A stretch of 64,000 nucleotides of DNA from Parvibaculum sp. (GTDB lineage Bacteria > Pseudomonadota > Alphaproteobacteria > Parvibaculales > Parvibaculaceae), in assembly GCF_019635935.1 (NCBI RefSeq), contig NZ_JAHBYN010000001.1:2353501-2417500 (forward strand). The letters run 5' to 3'. Below the pieces are notes generated by a model, which was not told the DNA's origin, searched no databases, and worked only from the letters and a program-made list of their open reading frames with translations. Of the stretch, positions 37,518 through 46,257 are shown piece by piece. How positions within the stretch are numbered: the first letter of the stretch is position 1; every line of letters starts with the position of its first letter. A program made the position numbers and the translations under genes.

Positions 37518-39475
37518 GGCGTCTCGTCCGCGGGCGCCGCGCCTTCATGCCACCAGATGGCCGGAAAGCCGATCGAATAGGGCGGCATGCGATCCGGATG
37601 GCGCAGCCGCGACCAATAGGCAACGCGCGTCGTCGCGAGATACCATTGCGGCACAACGTAGTGTCCGTGCAGCAAAACCCGGTCGAGCGCCCTGACGGCG
37701 GCCACGAGCTCGTCGCGGCTGTCGGCAAAGATCACCCGGTCGACAAGTTTTTCGATGGCCGGATCGCAGATGCCGGCGACGTTCCGGCTGCCTTCATGCT
37801 CGGCCGCCGCGCAGCCCCAATATTCGCGTTGCTCGTTGCCGGGCGACGTCGACTGCCCGAAGCTGCGGACGATAATGTCGAAATTGCGCTCGTCGGTGCG
37901 GCGCTGATACTGCGCCGAATCGACCGGGCGGATGCGCACTTCGATGCCGAGCCGCTCCAGCGACTGCTTGTAGGGCGCAACGACGCGCTCGAACGTCGGA
38001 TCGTCGATCAGGAACTCGACGCTCATCCGTTCGCCGCTCGTCTCGTTCACCAGCTTGCCGTCCCTGACGATCCAGCCTGCTTCCTCGAAGAGCCGGGTCG
38101 CGTGCCTGAGATTGGCGCGATTGTTGCCGCTGCCATCGGTCTTCGGATTGACATAGGGCTCCGTGAAAACGGTCGCGGGCACGAGATCGCGCATCTCCTC
38201 GAGAATCTGGAGTTCGCGGCCCTCCGGCAGACCCGTCGCCGCCATATCCGAATTGGCGAAATAGCTGTCGGATCGCGTGTACTGTTCGTGGAAGAGCGTC
38301 CGGTTGACCCACTCATAGTCGAAGGCATAGTTGAAGGCGCGCCGCACGCGCTTGTCCTTGAATTTGTCGCGCCGCAGGTTGAAGGCGAAACTCTGCATGC
38401 CCTGCGGGTTGAGCGAAGGAATGCTGTCGCGCTTGATCTCGCCGCGCCGCACCGCCGGAATGTCGTATTCGGTCGCCCAGTTGCGCGCACTGTTCTCGAT
38501 CCGGAGATCGACCTGCCCACCCTTGAACGCTTCGAAGGCGACCGTGACATCCCTGAAATAGATGAAGCGGAGGCGATCGAAATTGTTGGAGCCGACATTC
38601 ACCGGCAGGTCGCGGCCCCAATAATCGTCGACGCGCTGATAGGTAACGTGTTGTCCGGGCGAAACATTGCCGACGCGGTAGGGGCCGCTGCCGAGCGGCG
38701 GTTCCAGCGTCGTCGCCGAAATGTCGCGCGGCCGGCCCCTTGCGTCGGTGCCGGTCCAGTAATGCTTCGGCAGCACCGGAAACTGGCCGACGATCTGCGG
38801 CAGTTCGCGATTGCCCGCCTGGTCGAAGCGAAATGTCACCTCGCGCGGACCGGTCTGCTCGGCCGCGACTACATTGGCATAATAGGCCGCATAGAACGGA
38901 TGCTGTGCTTTCAGGGCCTCAAGCGTCCAGATCACATCCTCGGGCGTCACCGGCTCGCCGTCGTGCCACTTCGCGCCGTTCCGCAGCACATAAGTAACTG
39001 ACGAATAGTCGGCCGGATGCCGGATGCTTTCGGCGAGCAATCCATACTCGGATGCCGGCTCATCGTGGCTCTGCGTCATCAGCGTGTCGTAGATGAGGCC
39101 GATACCCGCGGCCGGTTCGGCCCGCACGATGAAGCCGTTGAGACTGTCGAAACTGCCGATCACCGCATAGCGCAGCAGCCCGCCCTTCGGCGCATCCGGA
39201 TTGACGTAGTCGAAATGCTGGAAGTCCGGTTGATATTTGAGTTCGCCGAAAAGCGACGAGCCATGCCGTGGCACGTCGGGACGGAAATCGGTAAAGCCGG
39301 CGGCCGGCGGCACAATTTCGGTCGGCCGTTCCGCCACCGCCGCGTCGGGAACCGCCGTGCCCGGTTCCATCGTTTCCATCGCATTTTGCCAGGGCCAGAA
39401 GACAAAAAGCGCAACAGCCGCCGCCAGAACGATGGCCACTCCGGTCAGGACCGGCTTGGTCATGAAACGCTGCAA
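37514..39475 (-). CDS. second extracellular peptide-binding protein (YejA type), membrane-anchored
   Basis: A 653-residue paralogue of the next gene product: both share the SLFGELKYQPDFQHFDYVNP-type opening and the [16 protein letters not shown] segment near the C-terminus. Its N-terminal helix (about 10-29) lacks a Tat motif, a lipobox Cys or a clear signal-peptidase site, so it may stay anchored in the inner membrane. Start: TTG 39475 has GGGAGG 5-6 bp upstream; ATG 39463 in the same frame is possible but 18 bp from that site. It is the first gene of the yejAABEF-like operon. Confidence 0.9.
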   Translation of the reverse strand: MQRFMTKPVLTGVAIVLAAAVALFVFWPWQNAMETMEPGTAVPDAAVAERPTEIVPPAAGFTDFRPDVPRHGSSLFGELKYQPDFQHFDYVNPDAPKGGLLRYAVIGSFDSLNGFIVRAEPAAGIGLIYDTLMTQSHDEPASEYGLLAESIRHPADYSSVTYVLRNGAKWHDGEPVTPEDVIWTLEALKAQHPFYAAYYANVVAAEQTGPREVTFRFDQAGNRELPQIVGQFPVLPKHYWTGTDARGRPRDISATTLEPPLGSGPYRVGNVSPGQHVTYQRVDDYWGRDLPVNVGSNNFDRLRFIYFRDVTVAFEAFKGGQVDLRIENSARNWATEYDIPAVRRGEIKRDSIPSLNPQGMQSFAFNLRRDKFKDKRVRRAFNYAFDYEWVNRTLFHEQYTRSDSYFANSDMAATGLPEGRELQILEEMRDLVPATVFTEPYVNPKTDGSGNNRANLRHATRLFEEAGWIVRDGKLVNETSGERMSVEFLIDDPTFERVVAPYKQSLERLGIEVRIRPVDSAQYQRRTDERNFDIIVRSFGQSTSPGNEQREYWGCAAAEHEGSRNVAGICDPAIEKLVDRVIFADSRDELVAAVRALDRVLLHGHYVVPQWYLATTRVAYWSRLRHPDRMPPYSIGFPAIWWHEGAAPADETP

Positions 39476-39580
39476 TACGTCCTCCCTGTCGTCCGATATC
39501 CCCGCCCGCGCTCATTCTGACCGTTTTTAGCCGCGAATGCCTGTTAAAACAAAGTCATCCGGCCCGAAACGGCGGACAAG

Positions 39581-39612
39581 AAAAAACGCGCCCGGCGGTC
39601 AGCCGGGCGCGT
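39581..39612 (-). terminator. terminator after the cytochrome c gene
   Basis: ACGCGCCCGGC (39586-39596) pairs exactly with GCCGGGCGCGT (39602-39612); on the minus strand it is followed by a T6 run (A6 at 39581-39586). It ends the cytochrome transcript ahead of the yej operon. Confidence 0.88.
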
Positions 39613-39643
39613 CATGGTCTCGAAAACAAGTTGGCGGCGCGCC

Positions 39644-40234
39644 TTATTCGGCGGGTTCGGCCTCCTCGGCGGCCGGCGCTTCCTCGCGGGGCGCGGGCGC
39701 GTCCGGCAGCGGCACATTGGAGCCGAGCGTATTGAGATAGACGATCAGGTCGGCGCGCTGTTCCGGCCGGCGCATGCCCGCAAAGCTCATGATCGTGCCG
39801 GGCACGGCGGCGCGCGGATTGGCGATGAAGGCGTCGAGCGCCTCGAAATTCCAGTTGCCGCCGGTTTCCTTCATCGCGGTCGAATAGTTGAAATTCGGAT
39901 CATGCGCGTGCGGCCCGCCGACGGTCTTGTAGAGATTGGGTCCGATGCCGGCCTTGCCGCCCTCGTCGAACGTGTGGCAGGCGGCGCATTGGCGCGCCAG
40001 CCGTTCGCCGCGCGCCGGATCGGCGGCTGCCAGCAGCGTCGCCAGCGGCACTTCTTCTTCCGCCACCGCTGCACCGGGGCCCGCCGCGCCGTCCTCAAGC
40101 GCCGCCACCGCATAGGCCTGCGGGTTGGCCTCTTTCGGGGCGTAGAGGAAGTCGGTGAGTGTCGCCACGCCGAGAATGACGAGGATGGAGGCGAGCACCG
40201 CGCCTGCGATCTTGTTGAGTTCGAATGAATCCAT
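39644..40234 (-). CDS. membrane-anchored class I cytochrome c (CycM-like)
   Basis: A 196-residue electron carrier on the periplasmic face of the inner membrane. An uncleaved N-terminal helix (about 9-29) tethers it; a Glu/Ala linker leads to the haem domain with the haem-binding CAACH (83-87), the GIGPNLYKTVGG segment and the axial Met in the GTIMSFAGM region. Mitochondrial-type layout suggests it carries electrons from bc1 to an aa3-type oxidase, as CycM does. The acidic Pro/Ala-rich tail of 25 residues is unstructured. Confidence 0.93.
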   Translation of the reverse strand: MDSFELNKIAGAVLASILVILGVATLTDFLYAPKEANPQAYAVAALEDGAAGPGAAVAEEEVPLATLLAAADPARGERLARQCAACHTFDEGGKAGIGPNLYKTVGGPHAHDPNFNYSTAMKETGGNWNFEALDAFIANPRAAVPGTIMSFAGMRRPEQRADLIVYLNTLGSNVPLPDAPAPREEAPAAEEAEPAE

Positions 40235-40576
40235 CGGCTGCTGCTCCGCCCGGGTCGGTTTCGTGGTCTGGGGCCGCTCGCGACGCGATCGCCGGCATAA
40301 AAGGACCGGGGCCGCACGGCAAGGCGCAATGCCCTGTCGGGCCCCCCTGATTTCGCGCGGAGATTAGCCGCTTCCGCCGCCGCGCTGCAAGCCGTATAAG
40401 TGCGCCAAATCGGCCTATTATGCGCCATGCCGCTCTCGTCGGCGGCTGGAAACGCGCATGGCGGACGAAACCATGCGCCACGCGCATTTTAGGCCCGGTG
40501 CGGGCTGGACGAGCGCACGGTTGCGGCGATCCGCCGCACCGCCCGTCCGGGCCCCGAATCGGGCGATGGAGGAGAG
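40235..40576. other. divergent promoter region, no gene
   Basis: A gap of 342 bp between the leftward cytochrome gene and kdsB. Open frames here are short or unsupported. An AT-richer spot with TATAAG (about 40396) and CTATTATGCG (about 40415) could carry promoter elements. A GGAGGAG ribosome-binding site for kdsB closes the region. Otherwise I see nothing in it. Confidence 0.4.
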
Positions 40577-41356
40577 ATGGCGGCTGGCGGGACCGACGGC
40601 GCAAACGACAGGGCAGGGCATCCCCTCGTCGTGATTCCCGCGCGCATGGCCTCGACGCGCCTGCCCGGCAAGCCGCTGGCCGACATCGCCGGCGCGCCGA
40701 TGATCGTCCAGGTCTGGCGCCGGGCGGTCGAAGCCGGCATCGGCCGCGTCGTCGTCGCCGCCGCCGAGGCCGAAATTGCCGATGCGGTGCGCGCCGCGGG
40801 CGGCGAGGCGGTCCTCACCGATCCGGACCTGCCCTCAGGCTCCGACCGCGTCTGGCAGGCGGTGTGCGACGTCGATCCCGAAGGCCGCCACGGCGTCGTC
40901 CTCAACGTGCAGGGCGACCTGCCGACGCTCGATCCGGCACTGATCCGCACCGCTTACGAGGCGCTGGTCCGTCCCGGCGCCGACATCTCGACGCTTGCCG
41001 CCGGGATCGTCGACGACGAAGAACGCACCAATCCCAATGTCGTGAAAGCCGTCGTCGCCTTCGAAGGCCGGCGTCTTGCCCGCGCACTCTATTTCACGCG
41101 CGCCACCGCGCCATGGGGCGACGGGCCGCTCTATCACCATATCGGCCTCTATGCCTATCGCCGCGAGGCGCTGGCGCGTTTCGTCCAGCTGCCGCCATCG
41201 CCGCTCGAAAAACGCGAGAAACTCGAGCAATTGCGCGCGCTGGAAGCTGGCATGTCGATCGAGGTGGCGCTCGTTGACACCGTTCCGCTCGGTGTCGATA
41301 CTCCCGCCGACCTTGAAAAAGCCCGTGCGGCGCTGGCTTCCCGCGCACCGTCTTAA
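40577..41356 (+). CDS. kdsB: 3-deoxy-manno-octulosonate cytidylyltransferase
   Basis: Activates KDO as CMP-KDO for lipopolysaccharide inner-core synthesis. It has 259 residues. The nucleotide-binding opening [20 protein letters not shown] (about 18-37) carries the family's Arg and Lys residues; [17 protein letters not shown] and the [11 protein letters not shown] metal segment follow, and [14 protein letters not shown] near 190. ATG 40577 follows GGAGGAG. pheA follows after 13 bp. Confidence 0.96.
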   Translation: MAAGGTDGANDRAGHPLVVIPARMASTRLPGKPLADIAGAPMIVQVWRRAVEAGIGRVVVAAAEAEIADAVRAAGGEAVLTDPDLPSGSDRVWQAVCDVDPEGRHGVVLNVQGDLPTLDPALIRTAYEALVRPGADISTLAAGIVDDEERTNPNVVKAVVAFEGRRLARALYFTRATAPWGDGPLYHHIGLYAYRREALARFVQLPPSPLEKREKLEQLRALEAGMSIEVALVDTVPLGVDTPADLEKARAALASRAPS

Positions 41357-41369
41357 GAGATTACGCGTC

Positions 41370-42239
41370 ATGCCCAGCCCCACCTCACCGGACAACACCA
41401 TCGCCTTCCAGGGCGAGCCGGGCGCCAATTCGCACATCGCCGCCCGCGAGGCATTCCCTGAAATGACGGCGCTACCCTGCGCAACCTTCGAGGATACGGC
41501 GGCCGCCGTGTCGGAGGGCCGCGCGAAATATGCGCTGCTGCCGATCGAGAATTCGCTGGCCGGCCGCATCGGCGACATCCATCACCTGCTGCCGGAATCG
41601 GGCCTCTACATCGTCGGCGAGCATTTCCTGCGCATCCGCTTTCACCTGCTGGGGCTCAAGGGCGCAAAGATCGAAGGCCTGAAATCGGTGCAGAGCCAGC
41701 CGCCGGCGCTTGGCCAGTGCCGCAAGATCATCCGCGAACTCGGATTGTCGATGGTCGTCGGCGCCGACACGGCGGGTTCGGCGCGCCAGGTTGCCGAAGC
41801 CGGCGATCCTTCATGTGCCGCCATCGCAACGGGCCTCGCCGCCGAAATCTATGGCCTCCAAATCCTGCGCGCCGATATCGAGGACGAGACGCACAACACG
41901 ACGCGCTTCCTGATCATGGCGAAGGAACCGAACGACGCCGAGCCCGAAGACGAACCGGTGGTCACGAGCTTCGTCTTCCGCGTGCGCAACGTGCCGGCGG
42001 CGCTCTACAAGGCGCTGGGCGGCTTTGCCACCAACGGCGTCAACATGACGAAGCTCGAAAGCTATCAACTGGAAGGCACCTTCAACGCCAGCCAGTTCTA
42101 TGCCGACATCGAGGGCCACCCGGCCTCGCGCCATGTCCGCCTCGCGCTCGAAGAGCTCGAATTCTTCACCAGCGAGCTGCGCATCCTCGGCGTCTACAAG
42201 GCCCATCCCTACCGCGCGACGGTCATCGCCGGCGACTGA
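41370..42239 (+). CDS. pheA: prephenate dehydratase
   Basis: Converts prephenate to phenylpyruvate, the committed step to phenylalanine. It has 289 residues: a periplasmic-binding-fold catalytic domain (about 9-185) with AFQGEPGANSHIAAREAF, LLPIENSLAGRI and the catalytic NTTRFLIM, then a C-terminal ACT domain (about 203-280) that binds phenylalanine. The ACT ligand motif reads KLESYQLEG where others have ESRP. There is no chorismate mutase domain. ATG 41370 is chosen; an upstream extension would lie inside kdsB. Confidence 0.95.
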   Translation: MPSPTSPDNTIAFQGEPGANSHIAAREAFPEMTALPCATFEDTAAAVSEGRAKYALLPIENSLAGRIGDIHHLLPESGLYIVGEHFLRIRFHLLGLKGAKIEGLKSVQSQPPALGQCRKIIRELGLSMVVGADTAGSARQVAEAGDPSCAAIATGLAAEIYGLQILRADIEDETHNTTRFLIMAKEPNDAEPEDEPVVTSFVFRVRNVPAALYKALGGFATNGVNMTKLESYQLEGTFNASQFYADIEGHPASRHVRLALEELEFFTSELRILGVYKAHPYRATVIAGD

Positions 42240-42242
42240 GCC

Positions 42243-43190
42243 TCACGCCTTGCCTTCGGCGAACGCCTTGATCAGTTGATGCGCGATGGCAAACGGCGGC
42301 GGAAACCACACCGTTCCGTCGCCCTTGCCGGCAAGCACGGCCTGCGCTTCCTCGCGCGTGAACCAGCGTCCTTCCGAAAGCTCGATCCCGTCGATGGTGA
42401 AGTCTTCCGATTCCGCCACCGCATGGCAGCCGATCATCAGCGACGACGGATAGGGCCAGGGCTGCGTCGAATGATAGGTGGCGGACGCAATCCTGAGCCC
42501 CGCCTCCTCGGCAAGCTCGCGCGCCACCGCTTCCTCGATCGATTCGCCGGGCTCCACAAAACCCGCCAGCGCCGAATGCATTCCCTTCGGCCAGATCTTC
42601 TGCCGCCCGAGAAAGCATTTGCCGTCATGCACCGCGAGCATGATGACGACGGGGTCGGTGCGCGGAAAATGCTCGGCCTTGCATGACAGGCAGACGCGCT
42701 TGTAGCCGGCCTCGGCCATGGTGCTTTTCGACCCGCAGACCGAGCAGAAGCCGTGCCGGTTGTGCCAGTCGATCATCGACTTGGCCTGCGCCATGATCGC
42801 AAGCTCGGTGGGCGTGATTTCGCCGGCCATGGCAAGCGCCCGCAGATCCTCGAATGCGCCGAGCCCCTTCAGGGACGGGTGGTTGTCCGGATCTTCCAAC
42901 CCGCTGACATCGGCCGCGAACAATGCCTTGCCGCGCTTGTTGATGCCGAGAAAGACGGTCGCGCTCTCGCCGGCCAGTTCCTTCAGCAGGCCCGTGCGCA
43001 TCCAGCCGATATCCTTGCCCTCGCCGGGGCTCGTTTCCGGCAGCACGAAAGGCTGCAACCGCCACATCGGCACGAAGAGGCTTGTCGGCGCCGCAAGCTG
43101 CTCGGCGATCCACGCATTGTCGGTGCGGCGATAGCTCGCGCGGTCGAGCGGATTATTGGCGAAGATATTCGGATTTTCAGGCAGGCCCAT
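42243..43190 (-). CDS. nudC: NAD(+) diphosphatase
   Basis: Hydrolyses NAD(H), and in other bacteria removes NAD caps from RNA. It has 315 residues. A four-Cys zinc ribbon (CSVCG near 144, then CLSCK) separates the N-terminal domain from the Nudix domain; the Nudix box GFVEPGESIEEAVARELAEE (about 209-228) is intact, and the NudC-specific SQPWPYPS-type motif reads TQPWPYPSSLM. ATG 43188-43190 gives MGLPENPNIF; upstream in-frame codons run toward the SRP RNA gene and are rejected. It converges with pheA, 3 bp apart. Confidence 0.95.
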   Translation of the reverse strand: MGLPENPNIFANNPLDRASYRRTDNAWIAEQLAAPTSLFVPMWRLQPFVLPETSPGEGKDIGWMRTGLLKELAGESATVFLGINKRGKALFAADVSGLEDPDNHPSLKGLGAFEDLRALAMAGEITPTELAIMAQAKSMIDWHNRHGFCSVCGSKSTMAEAGYKRVCLSCKAEHFPRTDPVVIMLAVHDGKCFLGRQKIWPKGMHSALAGFVEPGESIEEAVARELAEEAGLRIASATYHSTQPWPYPSSLMIGCHAVAESEDFTIDGIELSEGRWFTREEAQAVLAGKGDGTVWFPPPFAIAHQLIKAFAEGKA

Positions 43191-43282
43191 CGGCGTTTCC
43201 GGCTTGATGTCGTTGAAATTCGGGTGGCGCAGACTGGCACAGCGCGGGGATGCGCTCAATCGCGCGATTTGAATGCCAAGCC

Positions 43283-43313
43283 TTGCATCCGCCGCCCCAT
43301 ACCCTGATATAGT
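43283..43313 (+). promoter_or_regulatory. probable promoter of the SRP RNA gene
   Basis: TTGCAT (43283-43288) and TATAGT (43308-43313) with a 19-bp spacer lie so that transcription would begin about 7 bp later, at the RNA's 5' end. The spacer is longer than ideal; the position supports it. Confidence 0.45.
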
Positions 43314-43319
43314 CCCCCT

Positions 43320-43417
43320 CGGGAGGTTGGCGGCGGACGGGCCCCTCGCCAACCCGGTCAGATCCGGAAGGAAGCAGCCGTAACGAGTTTCGCTCGGGTC
43401 GCTTGTCCAGCCTCCCA
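43320..43417 (+). ncRNA. ffs: signal recognition particle RNA (4.5S, small bacterial type)
   Basis: About 98 nt forming one long hairpin: GGGAGGTTGG (43321) at the 5' side pairs near the 3' CAGCCTCCC (43408-43416). The diagnostic Ffh-binding element GGTCAGATCCGGAAGG and the following AAGCAGCC lie at 43356-43379. It guides membrane-protein ribosomes with Ffh. The ends are set by the pairing and may be off by a few bases. dnaX begins 43 bp after it, a placement seen in many proteobacteria. Confidence 0.96.
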
Positions 43418-43459
43418 CCCGGTTTCACCTCAAGCCTTCGACGGGAGCGCGCGAATTCC

Positions 43460-45325
43460 ATGAATGACAGCGTGGAAAATCGCGCCGCCAGCGCCGCCGT
43501 GGAAGCGGAAGACGCCCACCGCCCGGACCCGGCGACGGAACCCGGATTCGACCTTGGCGACGCGCCCGCGCCGCGCGCCCGGGCGTCCGGCTATCAGGTG
43601 CTGGCCCGCAAATACCGCCCCTCGGTCTTCGAGGATCTCGTCGGCCAGGAGGCGATGGTCCGCACGCTCTCCAACGCTTTCGACGCCGGCCGCATCGCCC
43701 ATGCCTTCATGCTGACCGGCGTGCGCGGCGTCGGCAAGACGACGACCGCGCGCATCCTCGCCCGCGCGCTCAACTACGAAAAATCCGGTATTGAAGCGCC
43801 GACCATCCACATGGACGGCCCCGGCATCCATTGCGACGCGATCATGGAATCGCGCCATGTCGATGTGATGGAAATGGACGCCGCCTCGCGCACCGGCATC
43901 GACGACATCCGCGAGATCATCGACAGCGTGCGCTACCTCCCGGTTTCGGCGCGCTACAAGGTCTACATCATCGACGAAGTGCACATGCTCTCGCGCCAGG
44001 CTTTCAACGGCCTGTTGAAGACGCTCGAAGAGCCGCCCGCGCATGTGAAGTTCATTTTCGCCACCACCGAAATCCGCAAGGTGCCGGTCACCGTGCTGTC
44101 GCGCTGCCAGCGTTTCGACCTGCGCCGTCTGTCGGTTGGCGAATTGACGGGGCTCCTGTCGGGCGTCGCGCAGAAGGAAGATGTGGCGGCCGAGGAAGCG
44201 GCGCTGAAGCTTGTCGCCCGCGCCGCCGACGGCTCCGCCCGCGACGCGCTCTCGCTGCTCGACCGCGCCATCGCGCATGGCGAGGGTCATGTGCGCGAGG
44301 CCGATGTGCGCGACATGCTGGGCCTCGCCGACCGCGCCCGCATTTTCGATCTCTTCGATCTCGTGATGAAGGGCGACATCGGCGGCGCACTCGGCGAACT
44401 GCGCGCCCAATACGATGTCGGCGCCGATCCCGCCGTTGTGCTTGCCGATCTTGCCGAACTGACGCACTGGCTGACCCGCCTGAAACTGGTCGAAGGCGCC
44501 GGCGACGACGTCGCGATGTCGGAAACCGAGCGCGCCCGCGGCCGCGACATGGCGGGCCGGCTGCCGATCCGCGTGCTGTCGCGCGTCTGGCAGATGCTGC
44601 TGAAGGGGCTCGGCGAAGTGCAGGGCGCGGCGCGGCCCATCGCGGCGGCCGAAATGGTGCTGGTGCGCATCGCCTATGTCGCCGACGGGCCGGGGCCGGA
44701 AGAACTGATCGAACAATTGAAATCGGGCGGTGCGGCCTCGCGTCCGGCGCCCCGCCCCGCGCCCTCGGGCGATGCATCGGGCGGCGGTTCGCGCGCGCAG
44801 TTGCGCTCCGTTGCCGCCGCGCGTCCCGAATTGCAGGAACCGGCACCGGCGATTTCGGCATCCGCGCCCGCCGCCGACATCCGCACCTTTCAGGACGTGG
44901 TGGCGCTGGTCGCCGCCGAACGCGACATCCGCCTGAAACATGCGCTCGAAGCCGGTGTGCGGCTCGTCCATTTCGAGCCCGGCCGCATCGAACTTGGTCT
45001 TCTCGAAGGCACGTCCAACACGATCCTCGGCGAACTCTCCGAAAAGCTTTCCCGCGCCACCGGCGCGCGCTGGCTGGTTTCGCTGGCCCGCAATGCCGAT
45101 GCCGCCGCGCCGACCTTGCGCGAACAGGCGCAGTCGCTTGAGGAACGCTTGAAGGACCGCGCCCGCGCCGACGCGCTGGTCAAGGCGGCGCTTGCGGTCT
45201 TTCCGGGCGCCGAAATCGTCGAAGTGCGCGAGCCGGGGCTTCCGGCAGGCCTTGGTGCCGCCGATGCGTTGCCGCCCGAAATACCCCCGGAAGACAATCT
45301 GGAAGATATGGAGCCCGACGAGTGA
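43460..45325 (+). CDS. dnaX: DNA polymerase III subunit gamma/tau
   Basis: The clamp-loader ATPase, 621 residues. An N-terminal acidic extension (about 1-45) precedes YQVLARKYRPSVFEDLVGQE, Walker A GVRGVGKTT (about 92-100), Walker B IIDEVHMLS and the sensor region TTEIRKVPVTVLSRCQRFDL. Between Walker A and the EMDAASRTG box the usual four zinc-binding Cys are replaced, leaving one Cys. The C-terminal 250 residues include an Ala/Pro linker and tau-type domains. ATG 43460 begins past the SRP RNA; the longer frame would start inside it. Confidence 0.96.
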   Translation: MNDSVENRAASAAVEAEDAHRPDPATEPGFDLGDAPAPRARASGYQVLARKYRPSVFEDLVGQEAMVRTLSNAFDAGRIAHAFMLTGVRGVGKTTTARILARALNYEKSGIEAPTIHMDGPGIHCDAIMESRHVDVMEMDAASRTGIDDIREIIDSVRYLPVSARYKVYIIDEVHMLSRQAFNGLLKTLEEPPAHVKFIFATTEIRKVPVTVLSRCQRFDLRRLSVGELTGLLSGVAQKEDVAAEEAALKLVARAADGSARDALSLLDRAIAHGEGHVREADVRDMLGLADRARIFDLFDLVMKGDIGGALGELRAQYDVGADPAVVLADLAELTHWLTRLKLVEGAGDDVAMSETERARGRDMAGRLPIRVLSRVWQMLLKGLGEVQGAARPIAAAEMVLVRIAYVADGPGPEELIEQLKSGGAASRPAPRPAPSGDASGGGSRAQLRSVAAARPELQEPAPAISASAPAADIRTFQDVVALVAAERDIRLKHALEAGVRLVHFEPGRIELGLLEGTSNTILGELSEKLSRATGARWLVSLARNADAAAPTLREQAQSLEERLKDRARADALVKAALAVFPGAEIVEVREPGLPAGLGAADALPPEIPPEDNLEDMEPDE

Positions 45326-45639
45326 AGAACCTTGCCGACATCATGAAACAGGCGCAGCAGCTTCAGGGCCGTATGGAGGCGATGCAGGCCGAACTTGACG
45401 CGGCCGAGATCGAGGGCCGTGCCGGCGGCGGGCTCGTCGCGGTTGTCATGTCGGGAAAGGGCGCGGTCAAGAAGGTTTCGATCGACCCCTCCCTGATGAA
45501 GGAAGACGAACGCGAGATCCTCGAAGACCTGATCGTGGCGGCCGCCGCCGACGCCAAGCACAAGGCAGAAGTGCTGGCCGCCGAAAAGATGAAATCGGTT
45601 GCCGGCGGATTGCCGATCCCGCCCGGCTTCGGGCTCTGA
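45322..45639 (+). CDS. ybaB: YbaB/EbfC family nucleoid-associated protein
   Basis: A 105-residue dimeric DNA-binding protein, full length for the family. [20 protein letters not shown] is the first helix, the central [20 protein letters not shown] sheet and the C-terminal helix [18 protein letters not shown] complete the fold. The GTG start overlaps the dnaX stop (GTGA), and recR follows after 5 bp. The dnaX-ybaB-recR order is widely conserved. Confidence 0.97.
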   Translation: MKNLADIMKQAQQLQGRMEAMQAELDAAEIEGRAGGGLVAVVMSGKGAVKKVSIDPSLMKEDEREILEDLIVAAAADAKHKAEVLAAEKMKSVAGGLPIPPGFGL

Positions 45640-45644
45640 TCTCG

Positions 45645-46244
45645 ATGGCGGTCACCGGCCCCGAGATCGAGAGGCTGATTGCGCTGATGTCGAAATTGCC
45701 GGGCCTCGGCCCCCGTTCGGCGCGCCGCGCGGTGCTGCAACTCATCAAGAAAAAGGAAACGCTGTTTTCGCCGCTTGCCGACGCGATGGTGGATGCCGCC
45801 GCGAAGGCGCGCATCTGTTCGACCTGCGGCAATGTCGACACGCAGGATCCTTGCGCGATCTGCGCCGACAACACGCGCGATCCGCATGCGCTCTGCATTG
45901 TCGAGGAGGTGGGCGACCTCTGGGCGCTGGAGCGCGCCGGCGCCCACAAGGGCCGCTACCATGTGCTGGGCGGCGTCCTCTCGGCGCTCGACGGCGTCGG
46001 TCCCGACGATCTCAATATCGGCAAACTGGTCGAGCGTCTCGGCGGCGGCGAAGTCACCGAGGTGATCCTCGCCATGAACGCCACTGTCGACGGTCAGACG
46101 ACGGCGCATTATATCACCGACCGCGTGTCGGGCCTCGGCATTTCGGTCACGCGGCTTGCGCATGGCGTGCCGGTCGGCGGCGAGCTCGACTATCTCGACG
46201 ACGGCACGCTGGCCGCCGCCATGAAGTCGCGCCGCCCTTTCTGA
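45645..46244 (+). CDS. recR: recombination protein RecR
   Basis: Loads RecA with RecF/RecO at gaps in DNA. It has 199 residues: a helix-hairpin-helix ([20 protein letters not shown] at about 11-30), a zinc finger (CSTCG near 57, then CAIC), a Toprim domain with [18 protein letters not shown], and the C-terminal clamp-forming tail [16 protein letters not shown]. It is the last gene of its operon and converges with the symporter gene. Confidence 0.97.
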   Translation: MAVTGPEIERLIALMSKLPGLGPRSARRAVLQLIKKKETLFSPLADAMVDAAAKARICSTCGNVDTQDPCAICADNTRDPHALCIVEEVGDLWALERAGAHKGRYHVLGGVLSALDGVGPDDLNIGKLVERLGGGEVTEVILAMNATVDGQTTAHYITDRVSGLGISVTRLAHGVPVGGELDYLDDGTLAAAMKSRRPF

Positions 46245-46257
46245 GCGCCGGTTCGGC

